This document shows positions 31,906 to 43,600 of a DNA stretch of 64,000 nucleotides, one piece after another. The first letter of the stretch is position 1. Each line of letters begins with the position of its first letter. The notes below the pieces were generated by a model. The model ran no database searches. It worked only from the letters and a program-made list of their open reading frames with translations, and was not told where the DNA came from. The stretch covers positions 62,001-126,000 of the forward strand of contig CANTFK010000285.1 in NCBI GenBank assembly GCA_947646735.1, read 5' to 3'. Source of the DNA: Peronospora farinosa (lineage: Eukaryota > Oomycota > Peronosporomycetes > Peronosporales > Peronosporaceae). A program made the translations under genes and the position numbers.

Positions 31906-32972
31906 AAACGGTTTCGGAGATTACTGAATCGTCCGTCCGTCCGTCAACGGTGCTTGTGGAGCTGATCGACCCACGGATTGGACAATATATCACACTTTAA
32001 AACCAATCACATTGCTTAAGTAACGGATGCTGCGATTATTATGTGCTGGACACCATATGCGACGTCGTTTTCATTTTTGATGGGAGGTCGGGGTGAAATT
32101 TTAAGGAGAGGTACATACCGTATGCCTATTCAATAGAGCGAGACCAGTCTTTAATGTACTCGCTTTTACCTATTGATAGTGTCGACAGTAGGCCGGCTCT
32201 TGATCGTTAAGTAGCACGTGATACATAAAACTGATCTGCCGCTGAGCCGAGACATGGGTGCACAACCCCGTTCTTACACGACATACGATTATTATATTAC
32301 GACATGTGCTTGTAAGAAATGTGTAGCTTTAGCCAGCTGGTGTTTCAGCGGTTGTAAGTTTCGCGTTAATGAGGACAGGCAATCAGGAACAAGGTAACGG
32401 GTAACTCAACGGATGAGGTGATTCACAGAACAAGCCAGAACAAGCCTGTGTTGCATGTCCTCATCTTCGTCTTCGATTTGTTGCAACAGGATGGGCATTA
32501 TTAACAAAGCGAAGCGCATGACAAATGATGACGATTAGACTTTGGTACAACCATGAGACAAGACCTTTAAGTACTGATCGGGATAAATCGCTTAAGTGAA
32601 ACGTCGATGACATAGTCGCGTCCTTTGAACAGCACATTGCGAGATTGCGGTGCCCAGCACATGATTTTGTGCTATTAATAAGCTTTTTCTGATAAATGAC
32701 ATAGTATAAAGGCTGGCTCGCTATTTTTATTATACGGTTGTATGCCTGGCACTTGATAAAGCCGGAATAGTGGTCCAATTGGAACGAGTCTAATGCTGTC
32801 GCTGATGGTAGACGAGTCGATTTAACCTATTAGTGGTAGGAAGATGTCTAGTAGATCCTAAGCTTTGTTAGCAACGTCGGTTCCTCGTTCGAGTCCGGTG
32901 GTTATATGGGTTTGTTTGTCACCTGCGGTGACGGTTCTCGGGGTTGTCTGACAATGACACGTTGACATAGCA
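31906..32972. other. Upstream region of copy 1 and intergenic DNA
   Basis: Near the promoter are a (CCGT)-like repeat (gtccgtccgtccgtc) and a CCAAT box at about 32002-32006. Beyond 32100 I see only short frames (105 codons at 32461-32778, no domain). Confidence 0.45.
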
Positions 32973-35029
32973 TCAGACGAATTCCTTGAAATTCCGTGTG
33001 TGTTCGTCGGAACTCTCGCTTCGCGACCGCGCGAAGTTGCCGCATGCCGGTTTTTCTAAAAATCCTGCACGCTGTCGACGATGGTCACGTCCGCTTGCTG
33101 AAACGTCACTTTGTTGCGTTGTATCCACAAGCTGGTGATGCAAACACTGCTCAGGATGTGCCATATCGTAAGTAGCGTATGCTTGTCTGGATGGTGTAGG
33201 GTAAGCTGTTTCTGGACCACCTTGGATAGTCCTGGCACGCGTCTGCTTGTACTGTTTGCTAGAAAGCACTGCAGAGCCGTCCAAACTCCCATCGTTCTCC
33301 TGTCCAGGGGCCGATGAGCTTCTGCCAGCAGGCTTGCGCGCACGGGCATGTCCGCCAGATGTACTCCAGTGTTTCTTTTACTCCCTGGCAGCAGTGGAGC
33401 TTGCGACAACTGTTATCTTGCCCTCGGTCTGGATGGAAGAGCCTCACTGCCACTTGACGACCCAACTTGGTATCGTTCCTATGATCCTAGAGATTGGTTG
33501 ACGTCTGTTGTAATGCTACGTACTTTCCCGCGCTGAGTTCTGGAGCGTCTCCAAAGTACGTGTCAGCGTACCTTTCGAACCTTTTTACCGACGAAACGGT
33601 TGTTTCTTCAGGGCCAATAGTACGTGTTTGTTCGCGATAATGTCGGGCACACTCCATGGAAACCCGTAGATGAGCAAACTTGCATAGAATACGATGCCCC
33701 CCTGCATCCTGGCTTTTCCGGAGTCTCTGACAGTCGGCAACCCTCCTCCAATCCGGCAAATTTCCAATGAATTTCCATCGCTGTCTTGCTCCAGCTGACC
33801 TGAGTCTGAGCCCAGCATGATGCCGCTGACGCAGCCGTCGTGGAGAATTCCCGTGTGTAGGCCTGTGGTAGTGGCGGGGAGGGGGTGGCGCAGGAGTAGG
33901 TCCTTTCGTACTTGAGGCCCTCTTACGCTCGGTGCGCTCTCCAACGTCAAGCCATCACACGGTTTGTATGCGACGCACTACAATCTGCGGTAGACCAACA
34001 GACTCAGCAAGATCATTAGGCCCCATCGTCGCAGCTTGGCTTGTTGATGCGTGGTTCCGCCTACGTCAGAATGACGAAGGAGTACGTTCGATCTCCAATT
34101 CGATGCAGTTGCAATTTCGCTATAGTGCAGGGACGAAATTTTGTCATAATTCCGTCGCATTAAAACGTTCCCCTGCTGGTCCACAATCCATGGGTGTTCG
34201 GCCCAAAATACGCGGGCCAGAATGCTTCCTCTGGTGTCATTGCCAGTGTGTGACAACATCGTCGAGAGAGCTCCACCCCCCTTCCTCCGTGGTCGTCCAG
34301 CTAAGCGCCATCGATGGCAGGCTTTCGAGCTCCGTTGTGTACTGCTGCTGCCTACCCTCTGTTGTTCGGTAGTGTTGGTAACGACAATGGTCCGATTAAC
34401 TGCTGGAGCGCGTTTCCAGGGATTCCTGCAATTTTTGGAGAGCTGCTGTCCTCTTTCTTGGCGCGGAAACATTCTGCTGTCCAATCCAACGTTGCTACGC
34501 GGAAAGCCCATGCCTGCCAGGCCAGAAAATAGATAACTCTACATTGGGTGAGCCGGAGTATGGCGTGTTTCACCCGCTGCGTCTTGCATGCAGACAGTTT
34601 GGAGGCCGACTTCTCCCGCGTGTTGAGCGTGTACAAAAGCGCTAAATTGATCTTACAGCGACTGGGCTCCGTGCTGATAGAGTGATGCCACATGAATTGC
34701 TTTTGAAGGTTTCTTAGCCGTTGCTTTGCCCATCGTGGCATCTCGAATACTGATGCAGCTAACAACAAGGCTGGCAGCATGACTACTCTGTTGTCGACGC
34801 TGGTTGTGAGCTGAGTCAGTCGCCGTTGTACATTGCGAATACGCACAGTGCATTCGCAGTTGTAAGCTCCCCCTATTCCATTTGCGTAGCCTAAGTACTG
34901 CACCGAATCCCCATGCCGTGAAACTAGTATCCCCGTAAAGATCCTTACTGTTAAAAACTTGTGTTCCTCACCACCCCCTTCTAGACGCCGCAACGAGAAA
35001 GAGCAATGGAGCGCGCAGGCATCTTTCAC
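32973..35029 (-). mobile_element. LINE (non-LTR retrotransposon) relic, 3' part of RT ORF
   Basis: Minus-strand frames 34352-35029, 33978-34511, 33585-33950, 33259-33465 and 33056-33409 are pieces of the region downstream of a LINE reverse transcriptase. Typical are YLGYANGIGGAYN, VRIRNVQRRLTQLTTSVDNR and RLRNLQKQFMWH, followed by a zf-RVT-like finger (CRKLHCCQGVKETLEYIWRTCP). All frames are broken. It lies between H+-ATPase copies 1 and 2 in the same orientation as both. Confidence 0.65.
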
Positions 35030-35593
35030 ACTTAATGGGCTCTATCAAGCCTCGAATAACGCTTGTCGGACGAGATGAAGTTGAGCAGCTCAAAATGTAA
35101 AGAAATGAGCTGGCAACGTGACGCGAAATCTTCTAATCCAGCCAGCTGGTACGTAGCTGTCATGGCTCTCGGTCTGCGCTGAAAGAAGATGATGGTCGAA
35201 GATGAACTTTACGCCTTTATGATCCCAAATTGGATTGATGACCTTTAAGTAGAGGCTGGTTATACTTGAAACGCAGACGTGATCATAGATGAGGAGGAGA
35301 GGGGCGTCCCTTTAGCATATGATTTAGAGACTTAAACCCGTTGCTAGAAGTTTTCCACCACACAATGATCATGTTGCAGTAGCGTGATAAGGTTTGAGAT
35401 CACTTCGACCTTGGATGAGTTTGCTGTCATGCTGAGAAGGCTTGATTCAAAGCATATTATCCATCCGCTAGCGCTATGAGTTTTCGATCTGTTGTCATGT
35501 TTCTCTGCTCCAGTCTATTGTATTAGGGATCTGAGTTTCTTACTAGAGACCTCTAACTCAAATAGAACAACTCAAGACAAAGTAGTACGAACG
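35030..35593. other. Intergenic DNA, no gene seen
   Basis: There is no supported frame. Similarity to the 3' flank of copy 3 begins at about 35594. Confidence 0.5.
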
Positions 35594-38500
35594 ACTTGGT
35601 TCATTAGATAAAAACTTTAACTGTATCACTTCTTACTAACTAGGTAATACGATAAAGCATGAGTCATGCAGACATATACACACAACAGTGTGTATATGCG
35701 ACGGACAAGGACGTGTAGTCCATCAGCGATAATGTCCCAAGAGTGCAAAGAATCTCACACAAACTCCTCTTTCTCCAAGAGCCGCTGCTTCCGCACGCGA
35801 CCAATAACCTAAGTCTGCTTAAACAGTGCGGCTGGCACGGATTGAACGCTGCGCGTTCGTTACCACAGAGTGCGTCATCGTCGGGTGACCAGCGTTGATG
35901 CGCTCCGTGAATGCCTTGCTCGAGTACGCGTTCTTCGTCAGCATATAGTTCACCGCAAACTTGATCACGTCAAGCGGGAACTGCCACACAATGGCCCACA
36001 GCCACGCAATCAGCGTGTAGGTGCCGCCACAACCGATCACGGCAATACGGTCCGTCGGGTAGCCGCCGAAACCGATCCAGCCCACCACTGAAGCAACGAT
36101 CTGAGCGAACACGAAAGCGATCAGCAGCAAGTTGCACGGCTTCTCAGCGAAGAACCAGTTGTTGCTGCCGGCCGTACGTGTTACAAAAATCAGAGCTTGG
36201 CCAGAGATGGACACCTGCAAGTACACCAGCGAGCGAAGCACGCCTTCCTTGCGCTGAATGCCAGGGCCGATCATCTCGTTGTTGCGTGTCCACGTCGAAT
36301 TCCAGTTGCTAAAACCCCATACGTAGTCACAGAAGCTCACCTGGTTCGTCAGAGGCACCTCGCCATTACCAATGAAACGCACACCACGGCCCAGCTGAGC
36401 AGCGTTGAACACGTCGTAGTCGCCCTTGTAAGCGGCACCGCCCATGCCCAACGTGTACGCATACACAAACTGGTTGTATGCAATCTCAGCCGATGGCTTC
36501 ACGTCGTTCGGAAGCGAGTTAAGGTGCACGTCAGACAGGTCCTCGAACAAGTTCGAGCGCGAGTCATACTTCTTCTGGTACTGTTTCCAGTACGCGTTAA
36601 CTGCTTTCTCGCGGAAATTGCCCACGTCCGACAAACTAGCGGCCTGTGGCACGCTGCCCGTCATCTCACCGCAGCCAGTCGCGTTGTTGTCCATCACACA
36701 CATCTGGTACTGATCCTGGAAAAAGTCATGGCATTCCTCCTTCATGCAGCTCGCGCACAAATTCTCAGCACCAGTTCTCTCAAAACCACTCGAGTTGTTC
36801 ACAACACCAAACAGCACGACCGTCGACAGCGTCAGCCACAGACCGAACGTGATCGACGAAATGAAGATCTCCTTCAGCTTCCACGAGTCCGGGTACGGTG
36901 ACGCAACCACATTGTCCTTCGAGATCGTCAGAATCGTGCCGTCGTTCAGGATGGCCAGAATCACCACAAGAATAGGAGGGAAGTACCAGTTCCACGCTAC
37001 CGTCAGGATGCCGAACGTAAACACAATACGCACCGTCATGGCGATAGAGTACATGGCGTAGTTCTTCATGCGCAGGAAAATCTCACGACTCATGCGAATG
37101 GCCGTGATGATCACACTCAAACCGGGCGAAACTAGCACAATGTCAGCAGCAGCACGCGCCGCGTCCGTCGCATCATCCACAGCAATACCAATGTCGGCCT
37201 GTGCCAGAGCCGGAGCGTCATTTACACCGTCACCCGTCATGCCCACAACCTTGTCCAGCGACTGCAGGTGCTTCACGATCTCAAACTTGTGCTCAGGGAA
37301 CACCTGAGCGAAACCGTCCGTGTCATAGATCATCTGCGCCAGGTTCAGTCCAGGAGGAGGAGCAGTGTTAAAGAAAGAAGTGTCCAAAATGTTCGTAGGC
37401 ATTCCCAACTGACGGCACGTCTCCACAGCAATGGCTTTCTGGTCACCCGTGACCATCTTCACCGCAATGCCCAGAGCAATGGCCTTCTTCACAGTGTCCG
37501 CCGTGTCGTGGCGAGGGGGGTCGAACAGCGGCAACAGACCAATCATCTGCCACTCACATTCCTCCACCGGAACATCACCGCAGCGAGAGATACCCACACC
37601 CAGACCACGATAGCCGCGCGAAGCAAACTCGTCGATGCGCTCTTCAACCTCCATGCGAAGAACATCCGCGTTCACGTCCATGTCCAACACCACCTGCGGG
37701 GCACCCTTCACGGCACGGAAGATCTCGCCAGTTCGATTGTCCTTCAGCTTAGCAATCGTACGCTTCGTTGTGGGGTCAAACGGCGTGTAGTGCAGCAGTG
37801 TGTACTCGTTCCACATCGTAGCATGGCCCGGGTATGTGTTGTGGCACACTACGTCGATAGCTTCATTGTTCTCCGTACGAGCAGACAGAGCGCCGTACTT
37901 GAGGATGTCGTCCCCCGTAAAGTTATTGTACGGGATCAAGTTGTCCATGTCCACAGAAAGCTGGTTCAGCGTCAGTGTACCCGTCTTGTCCGAGCACAAC
38001 ACCTCCATCGAAGCCATCTCTTCGATACACGTCAGACGCGTCACAATGGCGTTCTCCTTGGCCAAAGCCGACGAACCGATGGCAAGTGTCACCGACAGTA
38101 CAGTCGGCATTGCCACGGGGATACCGCCCACAATCAACACCAGGATGTTAGCGACACCCAGACAACCGTCCGTTACGATCACACATGGGTTCTGCGAGGA
38201 ACGACCGGCCATTTGCACCAGCAGCTCCACCACGCACCAGAATGCGATCGACACCATACAAAAGTTGCCTACAGTTGTCAGCACCATCTGCAGACGACCG
38301 TGAGAGTCTGCGGACGCAATCTTCTCAGCAGCACGACCAAGGAATGTGTTCACACCCGTGCTAGTCACGACAGCCTCAATCTCACCCTGTTTCACCACAG
38401 AACCAGAGTATCCCTCGTCTCCCTCCTTCTTTGTCACGGGTAGTGACTCACCAGTCAGTGACGATTGATCCACTTTAACAGCATCACCTTCGAGGAACTT

Positions 38501-39168
38501 GAGATCGGCTGGAATCACGTCGCCTAGACGTACACGTAGCACATCACCAGGGACTAGCAAGTCCGCTGGAATGTTTTTAATCTCTCCATCACGAAACACT
38601 TTTGCCTCCGGTGCCAATTGACCCATCAAAGCCGATACAGCATCACCAGCTTGTACTTCTTCCAAGTATCCAATGCATGCATTTAGCAGCAATAGGAAGA
38701 GAATCAATGCAAAATCAGCATAATCCAGCAATACAATTGATAAAATAGCAGCTACTTCCATGGCCCAGGACAAAGGATTCCACATAAATCCCATAAAAAG
38801 CTTCAACTTGTTTACTTTTTCTTCTGGTAATTTGTTGGGACCATATTCAGCTAAACGTTTCTCAGCTTCATGAGATGTGAGACCTTCGCGACATGATTTA
38901 AGCTTGTCAAGTGCTGCATTAAGTGGCACTTGGGCCCATTGGATTTGACCGACATCGTTTGTATAATTCTTGACATCATTAGGTGTTGCCAATGACATGT
39001 ACGACGGATTGCCTTCTGCACCACCAGCCATTTTGATGGGGGCTGGTTAGAAAGTCTTGGAATACAAAAGACAGATCAGACGATCAAAATGAGGTCAAAG
39101 GCTTTTGATTGTCTCGTGTCTTTAGATGAAAAAACGGGTGACCGCCAAGAGGAAAATTGAAGAATGAG
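35594..39168. repeat. Left arm of 3.6-kb inverted repeat (H+-ATPase copy 2)
   Basis: The arm contains the whole copy 2 gene, 5' flank to the core promoter and 3' flank. It is inverted relative to 40550-44124. Identity extends about 220 bp beyond the stop codons and includes a hairpin (cacacaacagtgtgtatatg area) near 35675-35698. Confidence 0.85.
35819..39031 (-). CDS. PMA1: Plasma-membrane H+-ATPase, copy 2
   Basis: This 1070-residue protein differs from copy 1 in my reading only at residue 15 (Ala for Val) and from copy 3 at one Asn/Lys site near residue 834 (SNLFED against SKLFED). All catalytic motifs (TGES, DKTGT, GDGVNDAP) are present. At the DNA level only isolated silent changes separate it from copy 1. 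It is divergent from copy 3, with start codons 1656 bp apart. Confidence 0.95.
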   Translation of the reverse strand: MAGGAEGNPSYMSLATPNDVKNYTNDVGQIQWAQVPLNAALDKLKSCREGLTSHEAEKRLAEYGPNKLPEEKVNKLKLFMGFMWNPLSWAMEVAAILSIVLLDYADFALILFLLLLNACIGYLEEVQAGDAVSALMGQLAPEAKVFRDGEIKNIPADLLVPGDVLRVRLGDVIPADLKFLEGDAVKVDQSSLTGESLPVTKKEGDEGYSGSVVKQGEIEAVVTSTGVNTFLGRAAEKIASADSHGRLQMVLTTVGNFCMVSIAFWCVVELLVQMAGRSSQNPCVIVTDGCLGVANILVLIVGGIPVAMPTVLSVTLAIGSSALAKENAIVTRLTCIEEMASMEVLCSDKTGTLTLNQLSVDMDNLIPYNNFTGDDILKYGALSARTENNEAIDVVCHNTYPGHATMWNEYTLLHYTPFDPTTKRTIAKLKDNRTGEIFRAVKGAPQVVLDMDVNADVLRMEVEERIDEFASRGYRGLGVGISRCGDVPVEECEWQMIGLLPLFDPPRHDTADTVKKAIALGIAVKMVTGDQKAIAVETCRQLGMPTNILDTSFFNTAPPPGLNLAQMIYDTDGFAQVFPEHKFEIVKHLQSLDKVVGMTGDGVNDAPALAQADIGIAVDDATDAARAAADIVLVSPGLSVIITAIRMSREIFLRMKNYAMYSIAMTVRIVFTFGILTVAWNWYFPPILVVILAILNDGTILTISKDNVVASPYPDSWKLKEIFISSITFGLWLTLSTVVLFGVVNNSSGFERTGAENLCASCMKEECHDFFQDQYQMCVMDNNATGCGEMTGSVPQAASLSDVGNFREKAVNAYWKQYQKKYDSRSNLFEDLSDVHLNSLPNDVKPSAEIAYNQFVYAYTLGMGGAAYKGDYDVFNAAQLGRGVRFIGNGEVPLTNQVSFCDYVWGFSNWNSTWTRNNEMIGPGIQRKEGVLRSLVYLQVSISGQALIFVTRTAGSNNWFFAEKPCNLLLIAFVFAQIVASVVGWIGFGGYPTDRIAVIGCGGTYTLIAWLWAIVWQFPLDVIKFAVNYMLTKNAYSSKAFTERINAGHPTMTHSVVTNAQRSIRASRTV

Positions 39169-39169
39169 C
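39153..39169 (-). promoter_or_regulatory. Core promoter (Inr+FPR) of H+-ATPase copy 2
   Basis: The minus strand reads GCTCATTCTTCAATTTT, a full match to the oomycete consensus GCTCATTYYNCAWTTT, about 125 nt before the ATG. A CCAAT box lies upstream at about 39245-39249. Confidence 0.8.
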
Positions 39170-40549
39170 AAGACTTTGGTCGTATCCGTCCATCCTGCTT
39201 CTGAGCCGACTGATTGATTGGATAAAAATACGTGACACACAGCAACCAATTATATTGAAGATCATGCGGGTCGAACCAGCAAAAAAGAGCATTGAAGTTT
39301 ACAAAAACAAGTCAAACGTGACATGGGGTGATCATTACAATATGCGACACTATCAGAATTTTATTTATCAGAAGGACAAAAACATTGTAGCGGCTGATTC
39401 TAGGGATCCAGTGGCAATGCCTGTTGACGGCCTGCTGTTTATGCAATTCGTTGTGTGGTTAATCCCAAATCTACTGCTGAACTGAAACATGAGGTAACTG
39501 AGGTGCGCAAAACACTAGCCGCAATGGTGCTAGATTGACAGATATGCACCTCCTCGTAACAGCATTGAGGCATCTCTGTTGACACTGGACTAGCATAACT
39601 CATATTGCAGCAGCGTTGACGAGAAACACGTGCCAGGTAACGGCCAAACCAGCGGCTGTAGAAGTGGTGATGTATCTTTAGATCTGATGGCCGCAGTGTG
39701 GTCACATGGATCAAGTCTCCGCAGCGAGATTCACAGAGTTAATGGTACATGTACGTGGCGACACTTTAAATTCCCACCGTCTGAAAAATCCACACCACAC
39801 AAGCGGCTGTTGTGTTACTGCTTCGTTACAAGCCTTATTACACGTGTGACGCAGACTCGAGTTTCCGCATCCCCGGCAAACTTATTGTACGTTAAGAGAC
39901 AATCCTAGCTATATGAAGGCGGGTGTTGGCGACTGTACTCACCACCGCCGCTACAAGCTTCTGCTTCGGCCGGAGATGTGTTGTACATACGCCAATATAC
40001 AGCATTGACAGGCACATGTACTTGAAACAATGTGTTGCGTTGCAACGCAGCGTTTCCCGATGCTGGAAACAGGTAATCTGATAACGGGAACTAAGCGATG
40101 CATACGAGCAGGAGGAAGGCCTGCGTTGAAGACAGCTGCGCTGCTCCGCCTTCCAGATGAGATTTATATGCAGTACGATGGGCATCGGACGAAGAAAGCG
40201 CTGGCAACTTGCTTCTAATACTGGTCGGGGTCTACACAATGTTGAGATCCAGTCAATGATTGACGTGACACTATCAGATTAGAGCGAAATTATCTGATAC
40301 CGTTGAAGGGGTGTACTGTACCTCTCGTATGGAATATCACAAAACATTCTTTTAATAAATCTTTAGTATTGTCGCATATGGTGTGTATCACGTAACGGAT
40401 TGATTAAACCCGCTCTTTCCACTGGTTCTGGTCGAAGAATCTCGCTCTACACTCTAAATTGTGATTGGCTGCTGTATGTCACTTATTGTCTAATCCGTGG
40501 CTCGGAATTAGTGCCATCAAAGAAGATGGACGGACGCGACCGAAGGCAT
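39170..40549. other. Spacer between divergent H+-ATPase copies 2 and 3
   Basis: The two edges hold the upstream elements of each gene (CCAAT boxes near 39245 and 40463; GGATT..GACAAT-like blocks). The centre (about 39500-40330) is unique, with frames of at most 115 codons that I do not recognise. Confidence 0.5.
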
Positions 40550-40565
40550 CTCATTCTTCAATTTT
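40550..40565 (+). promoter_or_regulatory. Core promoter (Inr+FPR) of H+-ATPase copy 3
   Basis: CTCATTCTTCAATTTT matches the consensus except the leading G, about 125 nt before the ATG at 40688. Upstream a block shared with copy 1 (attgtgattggctg, then attgtctaatccg) contains an inverted CCAAT box. Confidence 0.78.
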
Positions 40566-40687
40566 CCTCTTGGCTGTCACCTGTTTTTTCATCTTTCAAG
40601 ACACGAGACAATCAAAGCCTTTGACCTCATTTTGATCGTCTGATCTGTCTTTTGTATTCCAAGACTTTTTAACCAGCCCCCATCAAA

Positions 40688-43600
40688 ATGGCTGGTGGTG
40701 CAGAAGGCAATCCGTCGTACATGTCATTGGCAACACCTAATGATGTCAAGAATTATACAAACGATGTCGGTCAAATTCAATGGGCCCAAGTGCCACTTAA
40801 TGCAGCACTTGACAAGCTTAAATCATGTCGCGAAGGTCTCACATCTCATGAAGCTGAGAAACGTTTAGCTGAATATGGTCCCAACAAATTACCAGAAGAA
40901 AAAGTAAACAAGTTGAAGCTTTTTATGGGATTTATGTGGAATCCTTTGTCCTGGGCCATGGAAGTAGCTGCTATTTTATCAATTGTATTGCTGGATTATG
41001 CTGATTTTGCATTGATTCTCTTCCTATTGCTGCTAAATGCATGCATTGGATACTTGGAAGAAGTACAAGCTGGTGATGCTGTATCGGCTTTGATGGGTCA
41101 ATTGGCACCGGAGGCAAAAGTGTTTCGTGATGGAGAGATTAAAAACATTCCAGCGGACTTGCTAGTCCCTGGTGACGTGCTACGTGTACGTCTAGGCGAC
41201 GTGATTCCAGCCGATCTCAAGTTCCTCGAAGGTGATGCTGTTAAAGTGGATCAATCGTCACTGACTGGTGAGTCACTACCCGTGACAAAGAAGGAGGGAG
41301 ACGAGGGATACTCTGGTTCTGTGGTGAAACAGGGTGAGATTGAGGCTGTCGTGACTAGCACGGGTGTGAACACATTCCTTGGTCGTGCTGCTGAGAAGAT
41401 TGCGTCCGCAGACTCTCACGGTCGTCTGCAGATGGTGCTGACAACTGTAGGCAACTTTTGTATGGTGTCGATCGCATTCTGGTGCGTGGTGGAGCTGTTG
41501 GTGCAAATGGCCGGTCGTTCCTCGCAGAACCCATGTGTGATCGTAACGGACGGTTGTCTGGGTGTCGCTAACATCCTGGTGTTGATTGTGGGCGGTATCC
41601 CCGTGGCAATGCCGACTGTACTGTCGGTGACACTTGCCATCGGTTCGTCGGCTTTGGCCAAGGAGAACGCCATTGTGACGCGTCTGACGTGTATCGAAGA
41701 GATGGCTTCGATGGAGGTGTTGTGCTCGGACAAGACGGGTACACTGACGCTGAACCAGCTTTCTGTGGACATGGACAACTTGATCCCGTACAATAACTTT
41801 ACGGGGGACGACATCCTCAAGTACGGCGCTCTGTCTGCTCGTACGGAGAACAATGAAGCTATCGACGTAGTGTGCCACAACACATACCCGGGCCATGCTA
41901 CGATGTGGAACGAGTACACACTGCTGCACTACACGCCGTTTGACCCCACAACGAAGCGTACGATTGCTAAGCTGAAGGACAATCGAACTGGCGAGATCTT
42001 CCGTGCCGTGAAGGGTGCCCCGCAGGTGGTGTTGGACATGGACGTGAACGCGGATGTTCTTCGCATGGAGGTTGAAGAGCGCATCGACGAGTTTGCTTCG
42101 CGCGGCTATCGTGGTCTGGGTGTGGGTATCTCTCGCTGCGGTGATGTTCCGGTGGAGGAATGTGAGTGGCAGATGATTGGTCTGTTGCCGCTGTTCGACC
42201 CCCCTCGCCACGACACGGCGGACACTGTGAAGAAGGCCATTGCTCTGGGCATTGCGGTGAAGATGGTCACGGGTGACCAGAAAGCCATTGCTGTGGAGAC
42301 GTGCCGTCAGTTGGGAATGCCTACGAACATTTTGGACACTTCTTTCTTTAACACTGCTCCTCCTCCTGGACTGAACCTGGCGCAGATGATCTATGACACG
42401 GACGGTTTCGCTCAGGTGTTCCCTGAGCACAAGTTTGAGATCGTGAAGCACCTGCAGTCGCTGGACAAGGTTGTGGGCATGACGGGTGACGGTGTAAATG
42501 ACGCTCCGGCTCTGGCACAGGCCGACATTGGTATTGCTGTGGATGATGCGACGGACGCGGCGCGTGCTGCTGCTGACATTGTGCTAGTTTCGCCCGGTCT
42601 GAGTGTGATCATCACGGCCATTCGCATGAGTCGTGAGATTTTCCTGCGCATGAAGAACTACGCCATGTACTCTATCGCCATGACGGTGCGTATTGTGTTT
42701 ACGTTCGGCATCCTGACGGTAGCGTGGAACTGGTACTTCCCTCCTATTCTTGTGGTGATTCTGGCCATCCTGAACGACGGCACGATTCTGACGATCTCGA
42801 AGGACAATGTGGTTGCGTCACCGTACCCGGACTCGTGGAAGCTGAAGGAGATCTTCATTTCGTCGATCACGTTCGGTCTGTGGCTGACGCTGTCGACGGT
42901 CGTGCTGTTTGGTGTTGTGAACAACTCGAGTGGTTTCGAGCGAACTGGTGCTGAGAATTTGTGCGCGAGCTGCATGAAGGAGGAATGCCATGACTTTTTC
43001 CAGGATCAGTACCAGATGTGTGTGATGGACAACAACGCGACTGGCTGCGGTGAGATGACGGGCAGCGTGCCACAGGCCGCTAGTTTGTCGGACGTGGGCA
43101 ATTTCCGCGAGAAAGCAGTTAACGCGTACTGGAAACAGTACCAGAAGAAGTATGACTCGCGCTCGAAGTTGTTTGAGGACCTGTCTGACGTGCATCTTAA
43201 CTCGCTTCCGAACGACGTGAAGCCATCGGCTGAGATTGCGTACAACCAGTTTGTGTATGCGTACACGTTGGGCATGGGCGGTGCCGCTTACAAGGGCGAC
43301 TACGACGTGTTCAACGCTGCTCAGCTGGGCCGTGGTGTGCGTTTCATTGGTAATGGCGAGGTGCCTCTGACGAACCAGGTGAGCTTCTGTGACTACGTAT
43401 GGGGTTTTAGCAACTGGAACTCGACGTGGACACGCAATAACGAGATGATCGGCCCTGGCATTCAGCGCAAGGAAGGCGTGCTTCGCTCGCTGGTGTACTT
43501 GCAGGTGTCCATCTCTGGCCAAGCTCTGATTTTTGTAACACGTACGGCCGGCAGCAACAATTGGTTCTTCGCTGAGAAGCCGTGCAACTTGCTGCTGATC

